A stretch of 64,000 nt of DNA from assembly GCA_023053685.1 (NCBI GenBank), contig JALIGW010000005.1, positions 49,014,742 to 49,078,741 on the forward strand. Reading direction: 5' to 3'. A program made the translations under genes and the position numbers. Under the pieces are notes generated by a model. It ran no database searches. It was not told the DNA's origin and saw only the letters and a list, made by a program, of their open reading frames with translations. Shown one piece after another: positions 35,285 to 49,769 of the stretch. The stretch is from Diadophis punctatus similis (lineage: Eukaryota; Chordata; Lepidosauria; Squamata; Dipsadidae). Each line of letters starts with the position of its first letter. The stretch's first letter is position 1.

Positions 35285-35420
35285 CAGTGTTTCCCAACCT
35301 TGGCAACTTGAAGATATCTGGACTTCAACTCCCAGAATTCCCCAGCCAGCAAATGCTGGCTGGGGAATTCTGGGAGTTGAAGTCCAGATATCTTCAAGTT
35401 GCCAAGGTTGGGAAACACTG
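35285..35420. mobile_element. Perfectly palindromic hAT-like MITE
   Basis: The element starts cagtgtttcccaaccttggc and is an exact inverted repeat, with two 67-bp arms separated by the dinucleotide aa. The internal ttcaactcccagaattcccc block is a well-known squamate repeat core. Degraded relatives lie at 58239 and 59448. Termini are of the hAT CAGTG type. No perfect 8-bp duplication is visible. Confidence 0.88.
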
Positions 35421-35984
35421 CTATACAGCATCAGGCTAGAGAAAACTGTTTTGCAAATGGTAGATCGGAATTTATTTATAGGAACAACTATGTGCAGAAC
35501 AAGGTATGAAATATTATTGCCTTGTATGAATACCATATGTGAACATTTCACACAGTATTCTGACATGGCTGTACTAATTACTGTTTCTACTGGACTATGG
35601 TTACAATAGTTCGTTTTCTGAAGACTGTTTTGTTTGACATGGTTTTGTTTTTACAGTATTCCTTTCTAAACACCTACATTTTAAAAAGTGTAAAATGTCG
35701 ATATGTCAGAAATGTTAGACTGAAGTACCTGCTAAATCAGAACATTTTCCTGTGGTTCTTCAGCTACTGTGAAATAATATTCCAACTGTAAGACAGCAGT
35801 AATAATTCTTTCATTGCAAATTGATGCCTATTATTTGTTGAGCAATCTAGTGAAGCTCTAGGTAAGCTGTCATCAATTCTCCACAGGTGTTAGACATAAG
35901 CCTGCTAGCTGGAGTTGCTGGAGACTGAATTCTAGTTCATTTGAAGGGCCTCGGATGATGCCCTTCGGATTCTTGCTTGCAAGC

Positions 35985-37150
<1,166 letters not shown>

Positions 37151-38282
37151 TAATCTGTCAGATGCGTTTGATATTTAATAGTCATGGGTTAACACATTCA
37201 GTATTGTTGACAGAAGAATCAGTGCAATAACAAATAGTTATTTGATTATTATTTCAATTTATCTGGTCACCTTTCTCATTTTGGATACTCACAAAAGGTA
37301 AAAGCAATCCCTTACTTCGGGTAGAGTTTGGGTGACTGGATGGAGCTGAGCCAGATGCCCTTCTGAATAAGTTGAGAGACTCCATTTGGAACTCCCTTAT
37401 TCTTATTCACTTTCTAACCTAAATAACATGGTAAGAATGTCAGCAGCCCATCTTCTCAGCTATATGTTGGAGATGAGTTATATCATCATTATATCTCTTA
37501 TTCCACAGAGCTGCTACGAAACATAATGCCCAAACCTTGAGGCAAACTACACCGAGGTTCCTTAACAGAGAATAGCTGAATCACCAGAGGCATTGTTCAT
37601 CAGTATTTGGATTTGAGGCAAGGTAGACACCTGTCACAATCTTAACTTGGATGAACCTTGGTTAGCAAGGTTTTAAAAATAGCATATAGTTTTGTTAAAA
37701 ATTAATTCACTTAATAAGTAGTTACAAAAAGAAGGGAGAGAGAAACCTAGTACTTTAAGAAATTTAAAAAAATGATTACTGCTATATGAAATTTCAGAAA
37801 CCCTGGCCATCTTCATGTATTTAGGCCAGGAGCAATTAGGAATTTTAAGAACATCTGGTAGATGCACTTAAAAGAAAGCTGCCATGGGAGAATTTACTAT
37901 TAACAGAATGACTGCTCAGTGGCATGGCCAATCACAAACTACTCATTTGACATGAGGCACTCTAGATACTCTCCCTTGTATTAATGGGACCTCTGAGGGG
38001 CCCCAAGGCATTTCCGTAAATAACTATGCTAAAGCTGGTGTCTTGCTTGGCAGCATGCCAGCTCGCTATTTAATTTCTTTTTATTTGGCCTACCAAATCT
38101 GTGCTGCAAAAATCCACATGATCATGCTGTGACAGAAAAAGAATTTTCTGTATCTCTTTGGTGCCATTTCACAGTGATCTGAATTTCTGCAGTGCAGATT
38201 ACAAAAGTAAACAGTTCCTGTTTATCAGGAACTGTGGATATGTATTGTGGAATTTGACTGTTTACCAAGTATTCAATTGTAT

Positions 38283-38286
<4 letters not shown>

Positions 38287-38352
<66 letters not shown>
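38287..38352. repeat. (AC)n microsatellite
   Basis: 33 uninterrupted AC units in the same SPHKAP intron. Confidence 0.97.
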
Positions 38353-38354
<2 letters not shown>

Positions 38355-40660
38355 CTCTGATCCACCATTCAGGATTATTAATAGCCTTGAGAGTTATATA
38401 GATTACTTACCCTTGGAGTAAAGGAAAAGAACACGGTAAATTAATGTTTTAAAATCAAAATCCTCTATACTTGAAGGAAATTAACAACTATACTTCAGTT
38501 GTTTTCCATAATTCAGATTTAGATTCAAGAAGGCAAAAGAACATCAGGAAAAAAACCATTAATCTAAAGTGAGGTATAAAACACAGGGGAAAAAACCTAG
38601 CAATGAATTTTATAGGTCTTATTCATTCAATTCAAGAGGGTGTCTTTAAAAAAAAAAGCTGATTTTCAATATTACTTAGAAAATAACATGGGCAGCACAA
38701 ATGAAGGAATTCTCCCTCACCTCTATTTCTGGATTGTTATATTTCTCCCTTTTGGTTAGGCTTAAAATGCACAACCTAGAAAAATAAAAATATTTCCGCC
38801 TGCAGCAAAATAACTTTTTCTTTCAAACACTTGACATTCAGATGTTAGTTGACAGAAATACTCCAGGAAATAACCTACTGTTCAGCAGAAAGCAGAGAAA
38901 TAGTCATTTTAAGAAGTTCTGTTTCCAGGAATTATTCTGAAATCATCATGCTCATTCAGCTGCCCAACACTTGTTGTCTATTCTAAAACCTATGTCCTTC
39001 TATGAAGAGAAGCATCCTTCTCTTCAGGCTTTGAGGTGCTACCTGAAGCTCAAAAAGATGCTTCTCTTCAGCTGAAGGCTCATTTCAGTTGCCTTTCAAT
39101 GGGTTGTACCTTCTACTCAGTTGGTGTTCCAAAGGCTCGACACAGGCAAGCTGTGCTAAAGGACTTCAGCTGAAGCAAAGCAGCCAGACATGATGGAATT
39201 ACATGCTTCAATGAGTTAATTATAAGCATCAAGATTGATGCCTTTTTCAAGTCAAAATGTTGCCACAAATTGTATTACTCCTTCAAGAGAAGTGAAAGTA
39301 GTTCTGCTGCTTCGCAAGGCTTCAGTTTTCTGCTTCACCCTACCCCAAAATTATTTGAACCAAGGCTTGCTGAACATGCCATAATGGATTGGTTGGTACA
39401 TAATGGCTTCCAAAATTACTGGATACAATCTCCAGAATATATGGCATAAAACTGCAAATTAAAATGTCACAGAAAAGGGGAATCATTGAATAAATAGGGA
39501 ATTGTAATATTAATTGCATTGACTTAATTTATTTTAAATTAAATATAAATCAAAACAGATTAAATTTAGCTTTCACCTTAAATTTACCTTCTATCTCAAA
39601 AATGTCCCAGTACATTTATAAATATATTAGAAGTTGTTCTCCATATAAATACTGGCACTGTCATCCAGAACCTTTTCTGCATATTTCATAGCATTTAGAA
39701 ATAATTATGATTCTTTTGTTGTAATGAAAGCTGACTACTTTTTGGTTCTGATGTAATTAATTGTCACTTCTGATAAGTCCTTAACAAAAAGATGCCAATA
39801 AATATTTATGTTATGCTTGCCATCTGCTTTTCTTTGGTACCATATGTTAAGAATTAGCAGGACACTTCTTGTTTATACCTGAAATCATTCTAGTCACACT
39901 GAGATTTTTGACCCAAGGTAGCACCAAATCATAACATTGCACAGGAAATAGTGTGTTAAATTCCTGAGATTCCGTTTCAAAAAGATCACAGAGATATGAT
40001 GTTGGTTATAAACATTATGCCTATAGATCCCCATTGAAGCACCCAGCAACCAAATGGCCTGCTGGATACCACTACTTATAGCTTTGCTTAATACCCAGTT
40101 ATTATAGTAACACCCAAAGCTGGACAACCACTAAAATAAAGTTATTTTCATTTTTAGTCATACTTATATGGGTTTGAGATTTTTATTACTATGGAGATTT
40201 TTTTAAAGTGTCAAAATATTTTCTGAGGATAGATTGATACATCAGGTAGAATTTTACAGAGTTTCTACAAAAACATCCATTATATAGATTCAATGAACTT
40301 ATTCAGAATGGTCTATGTAAGATACTATTAGTAGTATCTGACTACCTTCTTCTAAAGATGCCATTTTAGCTGATGCAAAGGCATGTTCTTTAACAAGTAA
40401 AATGACATCATACATATGGACAGCATATTTGTCTTAAGAATTTTAATAAAACTGAGTAATGATTTATCTATAAGCAGGAACCACACTCAGAAGTGAGCAA
40501 GATAGAGAAAGAGAGCAAATAGATAGTCTTTCAGCTGCAAAGTGATTGGGATGAAAGGACAATCTATATTTCTTGCATAAATAAACTTGGAATTTATTTT
40601 TAATGGTGTACAATATATAAAATAAAAAGACAGTTGACCATGAACAGGATCCGTTTAGAC

Positions 40661-41074
40661 CAGTGATGGCGAACCCTTTTTGGTTCGTGTGCCAAAAAGG
40701 TGTGTGCGCATGTGTGCGTGCCCACACCCATGCCCTCCCCCTGTGCATGCACACAACCCCCCCACTGCCCCTGCTCATGCGCACCTCCCCGCTGCCCCCG
40801 CACATACGCACAGGCCCCACAATGGACTCCTGAAGCCTGGGGACGGCGAAAAAGGGCCAAACGGGCCAAATGCAAGTTCGGAAATGAACTTCCGGTTGGC
40901 CCGTTTTTCGCCATCCCCAGGCTTCAGGAGGCTTTCCTGAAGCCTGAGGAGAGCGAAAATGGCTGAAAATCAGCTGGCCATGCACATGCGCGCTGGAGCT
41001 GACATAGTACAACGCCTCACGTGCCCTCCGATATGGCTCTGCATGCCACTTGTGGCATAGATTCACCATCACGG
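40661..41074. mobile_element. hAT-like MITE, GTGATGGCGAACC family (copy 2)
   Basis: Ends cagtgatggcgaac and ttcaccatcacgg with a perfect gtttagac duplication (40653-40660 and 41075-41082). CpG-rich body with ggttcgtgtgccaaaaagg near the left end. The open frames of up to 215 codons here lie entirely or largely within the element and show no protein family. Confidence 0.92.
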
Positions 41075-42444
41075 GTTTAGACCAATTATAATTTTTCACC
41101 CAAATTCGCACACAGGATTATTGTGATAGCAAAATAAGGAAGGAAACCCTAATGTATTATCTTGGGCTCCCAGAAGAAAAATATCAAGAATAAATAAAAT
41201 AAGTACATACTTTTGTGTTATGTACTATAGCATAAGGTTTGAAAAATCAAATAGGGAAGTTTTACATAAGTTAATTATCCTGACTTCCCCTTTTAGGCAG
41301 CAAATAATTAACAGACAGGCATAAAGTAGATGGACCAGTACTGTGATCAAATGGTAGCAATGAACATGTACAAAGCTGAAGCAGGGAACATTTATCTTGG
41401 AAGTAATCCTTATTATTAACTATCATTAGGACCATATGAATCTAATCGTTTAAAGCAAAGCATTAGCCTTCTGTTTGTAAAACATGAATGCCTGAGAAAC
41501 TATCCTGAAGTAATAGCCATGGCTTTCTTATTGCTATAGCACTAACCTCCTGAAACTATCTTTTCTTTTTCCTTGGTGAAATGTAATTAAGGTGTTTCAA
41601 AATTGAGCACTAAGCAGCAGATTAACACTAAAAATATACCTTTACTAATAATAACTGAGGTTTCAGACACAGAGAGAAGATATAGTCAAAAGATGCAAAG
41701 CTACATTTTTAAAAGCCTAAATCTTGACAAGAATGGCTAGAAATGATGGGAACTCTGCAATTCAATGTTATTGTAATTAATTAATAAATGTAATATTTAT
41801 TGTAATATTGTAATATTTCAATTAAGATTCACACTCTATTCCTTAATTAAAATAGACTGCAAAAAGCATTTATAAATTTGCCTAGCAATTTCCTAAACCA
41901 AAAGTCCTCTTCCCATCTGATCTTTTTTGTTTGTTTTTTAAGGGCCCTCTTTGTTTCTCTTGGCAAGCAGTTCCATCTATCATTAAAGATGCCTCTTAGT
42001 CACATCTGTTCGGCATATCTTCATAGTGTCAATTAAAAGACCTCTTCTTGATAATTTTGGTTAGCTCTATATTTCTGATTCTTTATTTTCCTGTCCCCAT
42101 CCCAATAGAAACCACGCCTCATTCCTATGAACATAAATTAAAATATTAAATGAAATGATAGTAATTGTTTGTCTTATCTTCTTTGGCATGCATAATCCCC
42201 CCCCCCTGAATCCCATTTTATCCCTCTCCTAACAAGGAAAAACAAATAGAGAACTGCCAGATCATAGGAGACAATTTCAACAAAAAAAAACCACAACACT
42301 ATATGATAGAATAACTTACTTTCAGTTCAATAATAATTGGATTTTGTCATTAGACATTACTTTTCCTTAACAGATTTATATGCAATGTTATTGTGACAAA
42401 TGCTCTTTCACAGCTATGACTATTCTTCGCTACAAAGGACTTAC
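41075..42444. other. SPHKAP intron, nothing recognised
   Basis: AT-rich, with a poly-C run near 42198-42206 and no recognised repeat. Confidence 0.5.
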
Positions 42445-42555
42445 AGAGGTGCAATTCTTGTCCATCTTGTCCTCCATGATGCCAATTCGACATGGTGTCT
42501 TCTGATTTTGGAGCCAATAGTCTGTTGATTCTAGCAATCTGTTACTGCAAATTAC
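42445..42555 (-). CDS. SPHKAP: SPHKAP exon (111 nt)
   Basis: The acceptor GTTTCAACAG is followed by 37 codons reading VICSNRLLESTDYWLQNQKT and PCRIGIMEDKMDKNCTS. The donor is TCT/gtaagt. It aligns with the SNSLLESTDYWLQNQRMPCQ segment of the mammalian N-terminus. Phase 0 at both ends. It is isolated, with 14.1 kb of intron on the left and 8.6 kb on the right. Confidence 0.95.
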
Positions 42556-42610
42556 CTGTTGAAACAGAAACAATTCATAGTCCTTCGCCAAATGAAATCA
42601 TGAGCCTAAA

Positions 42611-42905
42611 TGCAACGTTACACAGAACAATAGAGTTGGAAGACACCTTGGAGGTCTTCTGTCTAACCCTTTGCTCAAGTAGGAAACCCTATGTCATTCT
42701 GGAGAAATGGCTGTTCAATCTCTTCTTAAAAACCTTTAGTAATGCAGACCCACAACAGAGTCCCCAGGGAGTTGGGTGGCATATAAATGCAATAAAACTT
42801 AAACTTAAAACTTAACTTTTGGAGGCAAGCTGTTCCACTAATTGTTCTCGCTGTCAGGAATTTTTTCCTTATTTCTAGGTTGCATTGATTATCTATAGGA
42901 GGTTC
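42611..42905 (-). mobile_element. CR1 LINE 3' region with inserted LINE tail
   Basis: On the minus strand this is a CR1 3' region (aatagagttggaagacacc, cttggaggtcttctgtctaa, gcaagctgttccactaattg on +). It is interrupted by a short foreign tail at about 42745-42812 (cagagtccccagggagttgg and atataaatgcaataaaa) of the GCCGCCCAGAG type. Confidence 0.7.
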
Positions 42906-43062
42906 TCAAAATAATTTTATATTCACCCATGCCATTTAAAGGTGCTACAATAAATCAACTGCAGTAAATTAAAAAAAATCAGTTAAGCAAAATATGATTT
43001 AATAGAACAGTTCAATAGGTAGTATGCGCATGTCTTGTGGTTACTTTGTTTACAGTTTACAT

Positions 43063-43188
43063 CAGGGGTGTCAAACTGGTGGCCTGCGGCCTGGATACGT
43101 CACATGCAGGCCACACCCACCCCAGCTCCGTGAATGGGAAAAATGTCACAAAACGTCACATGATGGCAACACGAGTTTGACACCCATG
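43063..43188. mobile_element. Short hAT-like MITE (CAGGGGTGTCAAACT type)
   Basis: Ends caggggtgtcaaact and gagtttgacacccatg, with a perfect gtttacat duplication (43055-43062 and 43189-43196). Same family as 20681. Confidence 0.92.
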
Positions 43189-43196
43189 GTTTACAT

Positions 43197-45741
43197 CTAT
43201 GCAGGGAAAATTAATTATGGTTTATTCCATTATGCTAGAATCATTCTCATTTCATACTGTAAGCTAGAGTTAAAATTTAATTACTCATTTCAATGTAAAT
43301 GCAATGGAAAACCCTAGATTAAAGTAATCGAAGTATAAAATATGAAACTAAAGGGCCTAATAATTAATTTATGGCTTAATAAAATGATTGTCAATTATCT
43401 GGCCTGGATTAGAAATAAAATCTTTTTCCCAACTTCTTTATCACAATCTTGGAGGATGCTCTAACTCATCTTTAATCACAGCCAACGAAAAAATTCTTGT
43501 ATTCATAAACTCCAAACTCTCTTCCTGCTTTGACGTTCTTAGTATTGTAGTCTCCATGCATCTGAAGGGCTGGTGGTTGATGAACAATGCCTTAAAGCAA
43601 AACCTTTTCCAATTGTTGGAATGCCACTAAATAATCTTTTAAAAATGCAGCCTGGCATATTGCTTACTTTCTTATGAAAAAGACATTACCGTTTTACATA
43701 AAAATGGTTTTGTCTCCTTTCATTGAGAGGCCTTATTTTTCAAAAGCTAATGCTAGTTCGAAATTATAAATAGTCACACCACACCTGTTTGCAAATAAAA
43801 TCTTGTAATAAAATGTGTTTATGATTCCAAATAATGAGAAGGGAAGTGCCCAGCAGCCCCCATTTCAACAAGATGCAAATTGTCATCACCCAAAACTATG
43901 CATCATAGTAGTACATTAAAGCGACTAGAAAGAAATAGAAAAATTCTGATGAAAAATGAACTACAACTATTCTATAACAATAACAATAACTATAAACTGG
44001 TGAAAAATAAATATTTGTGTAAGGCATGCAGACTAAAATACAAGATGATACTTTTTTCTCCCTTTAGGGGCTATGCTAGTTAATGGGCCAGAATGTTTAA
44101 AATCACATTTACATGAGGCAGAGGTGCCAGGGCTGGCATACAGAAATCTGGACGTGCATTAGATGGCAGGAAAGAGATATTGAAAATTCTATTCTTTGGT
44201 AAGTCTGATTTTTTTTTAATGTGCCATTATACTGTCTGCCTGCCAAAAAGATGTAGGATGACTGGACATAAAAAGCAACAACCCTGGATCTATAACAAAA
44301 AGTTACACTGTGGATTACTCCTCACTGGATTCCAGAGAGCTATATTACTCCCATTGCATTCCATTCCTCGTTTTATTCTGTTTTTCCCCCTCCCAAATAT
44401 CAGTCTGAGTTCAGTCTGCCAAACAAGCAAAATCTATCGACTGCTTTTGGGGCTACTCCAAGTGTAAAATTCTTGATGTCTCCAGAATATTTCTAATTTT
44501 TCTACTGCTGGAGCATAAATAACATCATCTTGGAGACTCAGGGAATCTATAATAAAGAAAAGTGCTTCATATTTTCAATCAGAAATTGAATAGCATGAGA
44601 TAAATCGACTAGAAAGGTCTTCTGAAAATACCAGTTTATTAACTAATGAAATCAAGTAGTCAGTGGCAATGCAAAATCTAAAATTGATTTAGAACAGTTG
44701 TTCAAGAGGAAATCAACTGCATATCTATATTTAGAGACACAGGTATGCATGTATTTGCTGAAATATGTTTTCTAATTTTATCTAATGTAGAACTTTACCT
44801 AACAGCTCACCTTTTTTTTAAACCTAAAAACAATTTCTTCTTTTAAAACAACTTTGTGAGAATTCAGATAATTATATCTGATTCAGTAACTGGAGATATA
44901 ATCAAGCCTTTGGCTGTACAAGTAATACTTTCATTGTCCCTGGTTCCAATGGAAACATATACAGTACATCAGGAAGTTTTAAAATAAACGATAACTTCCT
45001 ATTTTGTTCAAACTGATACTTTTTCAGAACTAGCTACTACATTTAATTGTGGTTTAAGAACCTAGCTTGTTGCAGCACTCTCAATTTCACTCGCAATTTC
45101 TTGGTTTGTAAAAAGCAGGAATTGCTCTTAATTGAATGCTTCTGAATATGCTTGTTCAATTTGGTAACTTACCCTAAATAGGATCATAACTTGTCAGCAT
45201 TTATTTTTATGGTGTAAAACACTATTCTCCATGTTGATGACTTATAGGCAGTTTCTTTTCCAGTGTTGGGTAGAAACTTTGAGAGTTGAATATAAATATT
45301 GGAGGGGAACAGCTCCGGGAATATAAGGAATAGTAGATAATGTTATGCATGATCACTCTGTAATGTACTGAAAGCACCATCAATTGAATTTTAGGGAAGT
45401 CAGACTCTCCATAAATTTATGTCTTAATTTAGATAAATGAAGTTTCTTTAAAACAAGCGCTCACATAGAAGAAATGAGGAGAACAAAAGCGTTTAGTTAT
45501 TTATACACGGAAATGAAATGTTGATATTAGCTAGCTGACGATGTAGTGGGAGAGGAAAAAAAATTAAGCTTCATTATAATGTAATAGCTTCTGGTGACAA
45601 TAACAGGATTTATTTCCAAAGATCCTTAGGTAACTTTTCATATTATTAAAATATGCTAATTTTTAACTGACAAATTATCATACAGAATTAAAAAAGAAAA
45701 AGAAAATTTCACGCAGATGAACAGAGACATGGAAATAAGTT
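43197..45741. other. SPHKAP intron, nothing recognised
   Basis: AT-rich sequence with no repeat that I can name. Confidence 0.5.
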
Positions 45742-46182
45742 CATATGGATTTATTTTAAATCTGCAGGTACAAAACTGAAGCCAAGGTAGATTTTCCTTC
45801 CCTTTGTATGAAATTTTCAGTGATGCATATCTTCATAATACATTTGTAACAGTAATTTTAAAAGCATGGTTCATCATATTATACTAATAATTAGGACAAC
45901 ATATCTCACACGTTCAATGTTATGTTGTAAGAATGGAATGATAAAGCAGTCATATTGATGCTGCCTAAGATTATAAAGCTTTAAAATATGTACTAAGAAA
46001 AAAAATCAAAAGTGGGTCAGAATAACAGAACAGAATAACAGAGTTGGAAGGGATCTTGGAGGTCTTCTAATCCAATCCCCTGCTCAGGAAGGTCAGCCCA
46101 TTTTTTTCTTAACTTTTTATAAACTTCTATAATATTGGTTTCCTAAATAAAATAGAATGATCTAAAATTATTCCCCAAAGAG
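45742..46182. repeat. Local direct duplication, copy A
   Basis: This 441-bp block recurs at 48702-49139 in the same orientation, offset 2,960 bp, with only scattered substitutions and small indels. Both copies contain the same truncated CR1 3' end in minus orientation (46020-46110: cagagttggaagggatcttg), with identical flanks. It therefore duplicated as a unit and does not reflect two CR1 insertions. Confidence 0.9.
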
Positions 46183-46349
46183 GAACGACAGGACTGAAGT
46201 TCTTGATCTGAACAGAACAGCTTTTGAAAAGCTTTGAATTGGAAGAATCTTAAATCCTTGAGCCCTTTCTATCATGTCAAACAGCCAAACAGTCACAAGT
46301 TATGGTGTAGGCAGGGAGGAAATAAGGTTTCAAAACCACTACTGTACGT

Positions 46350-46520
46350 CAGTGTAGTATAGTGGTTAGGGTGTTGGACTAGAACCAGGGAGGCTGAGGT
46401 TCATGTCTACTCTTAGTAATTGAAACTTATTGGATAACTTTGGGCAAATATATTTGCTGTTGTGTGCATAAATTAGATCCCATGTCTTGAACTTTTGAGG
46501 AAAAGTGGATTATAAATCTA
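46350..46520 (+). mobile_element. tRNA-derived SINE, degraded
   Basis: tagtatagtggttagggtgt, tggactagaaccagggaggc and gaggttcatgtctac correspond to A-box and B-box parts of a tRNA-like SINE. The body includes ttggataactttgggcaaat. No clear ends. Confidence 0.55.
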
Positions 46521-46584
46521 ACAATAGGACATAACAGCAGGAAACATTGCTGTTCTTCCAGGATGCTATGTATATTCTCTGTGC

Positions 46585-46950
46585 AAATTATTAATGAGTT
46601 AATTTGAAATGTCAGGCATGTTTAGATGTTATACAAAAGTACTATATCTTGAGTATGTACCGTAGGTTTGTTCTTGATCACAAGACCACACAGTTCCACA
46701 GTTCCATCAATGCCTGGAATGCACTACCTGACTCTGTGGTTTCTTCCCCAAACCCCAAAAACTTTAACTTTAGACTGTCTACTGTCGACCTCACCCCATT
46801 CCTAAGAGGTTTTTAAGGGATGTGCATAAGCGCACTAGCGTGCCTACCATCCCTGTCCTAATGTTCCCTTTTATTCGTATCCATTTCATGTATTCATAAT
46901 TATGTTTTATATCTGTTATCTAATACATGCCTGATGAAATAAATAAATAA
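46585..46950 (+). mobile_element. LINE C-terminal ORF and 3' end
   Basis: A frame ends INAWNALPDSVVSSPNPKNF, then VDLTPFLRGF and a stop at 46814-46816, typical of the C-terminus of a vertebrate non-LTR element. It is followed by a 3' region ending in aaataaataaataaaat near 46951. The 5' part is missing. Confidence 0.65.
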
Positions 46951-48701
46951 AATGTTCTGAAAGGTCTCGATAATGAAGCATTTTTCAAAAGAAGCCATTG
47001 TGGTAGACCAATTATTTTGGAATATAATCCAGATAAAGTATTTTTTTTCAGACCAAACAATTTAATTCTTCCCTATTTTAACAACTTCAATCATTGCAGC
47101 ATTTTAATTAAATCATCAAAACCTGAGCTGTTTTTACTCAAAATAGCTTATCATCTAAGAAGCATTGGCTTTCGGTTATCTTGCTCTCACAATATCATTT
47201 TTAACATGAGAGGAGTTAAAACTCTTCTTTGTTAGTTGGTTGTATTTTAATTTAGTTTACATGTCAAATAAAGTTATATCATGTTTATTATTTTACTGGG
47301 TCCATCCTCTTCATTGTTTTAGCCCTGGCTATTTTGTGATGTAGCCTTTGATCCCCAATCTAATATATGATGTATTTGGGGATTAATATATGATCCCCAA
47401 AACACCCAAGTACATCTTGAACAAAAAAAAATTATGTGATTAAAATACCATTTTTTCATCTTCTCAGCAAACCTACAAATGGATGTAAGTTATATTTCAC
47501 ATATACGAAGCTGAAACTTCATGCAACAATATTGTTCAGCAACAATAAAATAAGATAAAAATGAATGCCTTAATTCTAATTAAATAGAAATTTCCTTATA
47601 GTCTAACCTGTCCCTATTATGGCCTATATTATCAATTGTAAATCAGAGAAGTGAAACACTGTCTAATAGTGCACAGACTATAAATTCAGAACAACCACTT
47701 CATTCTTTAAGATAGTTATATGACTAATATAGTTAATGTATAATTGGATACATCCCTATAGAGGTTCTCATCACACATGAGATAACAGCTTATTCTTGCC
47801 TGATCATCTTAATTGCAGTGTTTAATTATAGCTCATCAAAAAGAGATGGCAAAGAACATGCAAAACAAGATGAGACTTTGGGGGCTCATTCCACATGCAT
47901 TTTCTAAAATGGAGTCAGTGAAATAATATTTGGCATCTCATATGCTGTGAGTTTTTGTTCATGTCAGGGATAACTGAACATAAAGCAAATTGAAGGGAAT
48001 GCTTATGTTATTCTTCTTGTGTCAGCCCACCGCAAACAATAAAGTTTTATTTTAAAAAATCAATTGTGTTAACATAATGTGTGGGATCAGGAGATGGACC
48101 GTGATGGCTTATGAACAGGGCTCAGTGATGTTTTTCATATTAACTCATCTTATAATAAGTGTCTTGAATTATTTGAGATTATTGTCAAAATGGAAGTGAA
48201 TCATAGTTTGGTGGAATAAAATATGCCTTACAAATTGCACAGACAGTAAAAAAAATCTGCAGTAAAAACCTAGGCAAGAGTTAGGAATCTTTTGCCCTGA
48301 CAGCCAAGTATGATAAGAGATTGTGCCAGGTCTACATAACTCTGACAGTGTGGTTTAGACAACTCCCCCCTCTTTTATTTTTTTAAGGTTCCATAGATAT
48401 CTTGCAAAGAGATATATCTTCTTTCAGTCTCTCTCCATCCTTCTCTCTCATTTAATATTCTATTCATACTCCCCACACACTCAAATCATGTGCCACTGCC
48501 ATGTACTCAACTACCAGGCAATGGGAGAAATTCAAATAAAAACAATGTACAGAAATGCTTCTCCCTGTGTGTCTTTGTTTTCAGCAGTACTGCATTCTGA
48601 CGAATCCAAAAAACCTGGGAATCAGTTCTATGATTTCTGCTGACCACAAATCTAGATATCAATATATCTGATAGGAATTTGAAGGCATTTGCAATAAATG
48701 C
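46951..48701. other. SPHKAP intron, nothing recognised
   Basis: AT-rich. No repeat or exon recognised. Confidence 0.5.
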
Positions 48702-49139
48702 CATATGGATTTATTTTAAATCTGGTACAAAATTGAGGTCTAGGTAGATTTTCCTTCCCTTTGTATGAAATTTTCAGTGATGCATATCTTCATAATACAT
48801 CTGTAACAGTAATTTTAAAAGCATGGTTCATCATATTATACTACTAATTAGGACAACATATCTCACACGTTTAATGTTACGCTGTAAGAATGGAATGATA
48901 AAGCAGTCATATTGATGCTGCCTAAGATTATAAAGCTTTAAAATATGTACTAAGAAAAAAAATCAAAAGTGGGTCAGAATAACAGAACAGAATAACAGAT
49001 TTGGAAGGGACCTTGGAGGTCTTCTAATCCAACCCCTTGCTCAGGCAGGTCAACCCATTTTTTCTTAACTTTTTATAAACTTCTATAATATTGGTTTCTT
49101 AAATAAAATAGAATGATCTAAAAATTATTCCCCAAAGAG
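48702..49139. repeat. Local direct duplication, copy B
   Basis: Second copy of the block at 45742-46182. Differences include tctggtacaaaattgaggtc for tctgcaggtacaaaactgaa near the left end, and a few single-base changes after that. The copy ends at ccccaaagag. Confidence 0.9.
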
Positions 49140-49769
49140 AATCCAAGGATCGTCACTGTGCAAAATTTTGCTTACTTATAATGTCTCCACAGTAAAATAG
49201 GAAATATTTGTAACACACTGCATAAACAAGAATCTTAGCTATTTCTTTCTTTGCAGGATCTATGGATCCTTAAAAGATAATACATCCATTTTTTTCAGGG
49301 ATAGTCAAAGGTTCATTTTGGAAAGCTTTATAAATTTCTTCAGAATCCTGGAGTAATCATTAACAAGCAAATGTACTACTGTTCATCTTCAATTGTTTTT
49401 AATTGGTTTCTGCTACTAGTATAAGAAACAGAAGAAATTAATATTTCTTTATCTATGGTTTTCTTATTATTCTATTCAAATCAGGCTCCCTCTCAAAACA
49501 TAAGCAAGCCAGGGATCTCGCTTTGATAAAATTGTTAACCATTATGGTCAAAGATGCATGTCAAGTTGATTAGCTTTTCTTGTTAGCATAAGAAGATATA
49601 TGAGATATTGTGGGCAAAATATACCCAAACTTGAATCTTGATCAAAGTGGTAAGAACAATTGAACTTGGGTATTCAAAATTTGTTACTTCTCAGTTTAAT
49701 ATTAATGTTTAGGAAAATTATATATGTAACAATTGCCTTTTTAGATATAAGTAGATCTAGAACATAGGA
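49140..49769. other. SPHKAP intron, nothing recognised
   Basis: AT-rich, no recognised repeat. Confidence 0.5.

Noticed and set aside
40464..41111. 215-codon minus-strand frame with His- and Arg-rich stretches
   Set aside because: Most of it is the MITE at 40661-41074, defined by terminal repeats and an 8-bp duplication.
46020..49060. Two independent CR1 insertions
   Set aside because: The two CR1 ends share identical unique flanks over 440 bp, so one insertion followed by duplication explains both.
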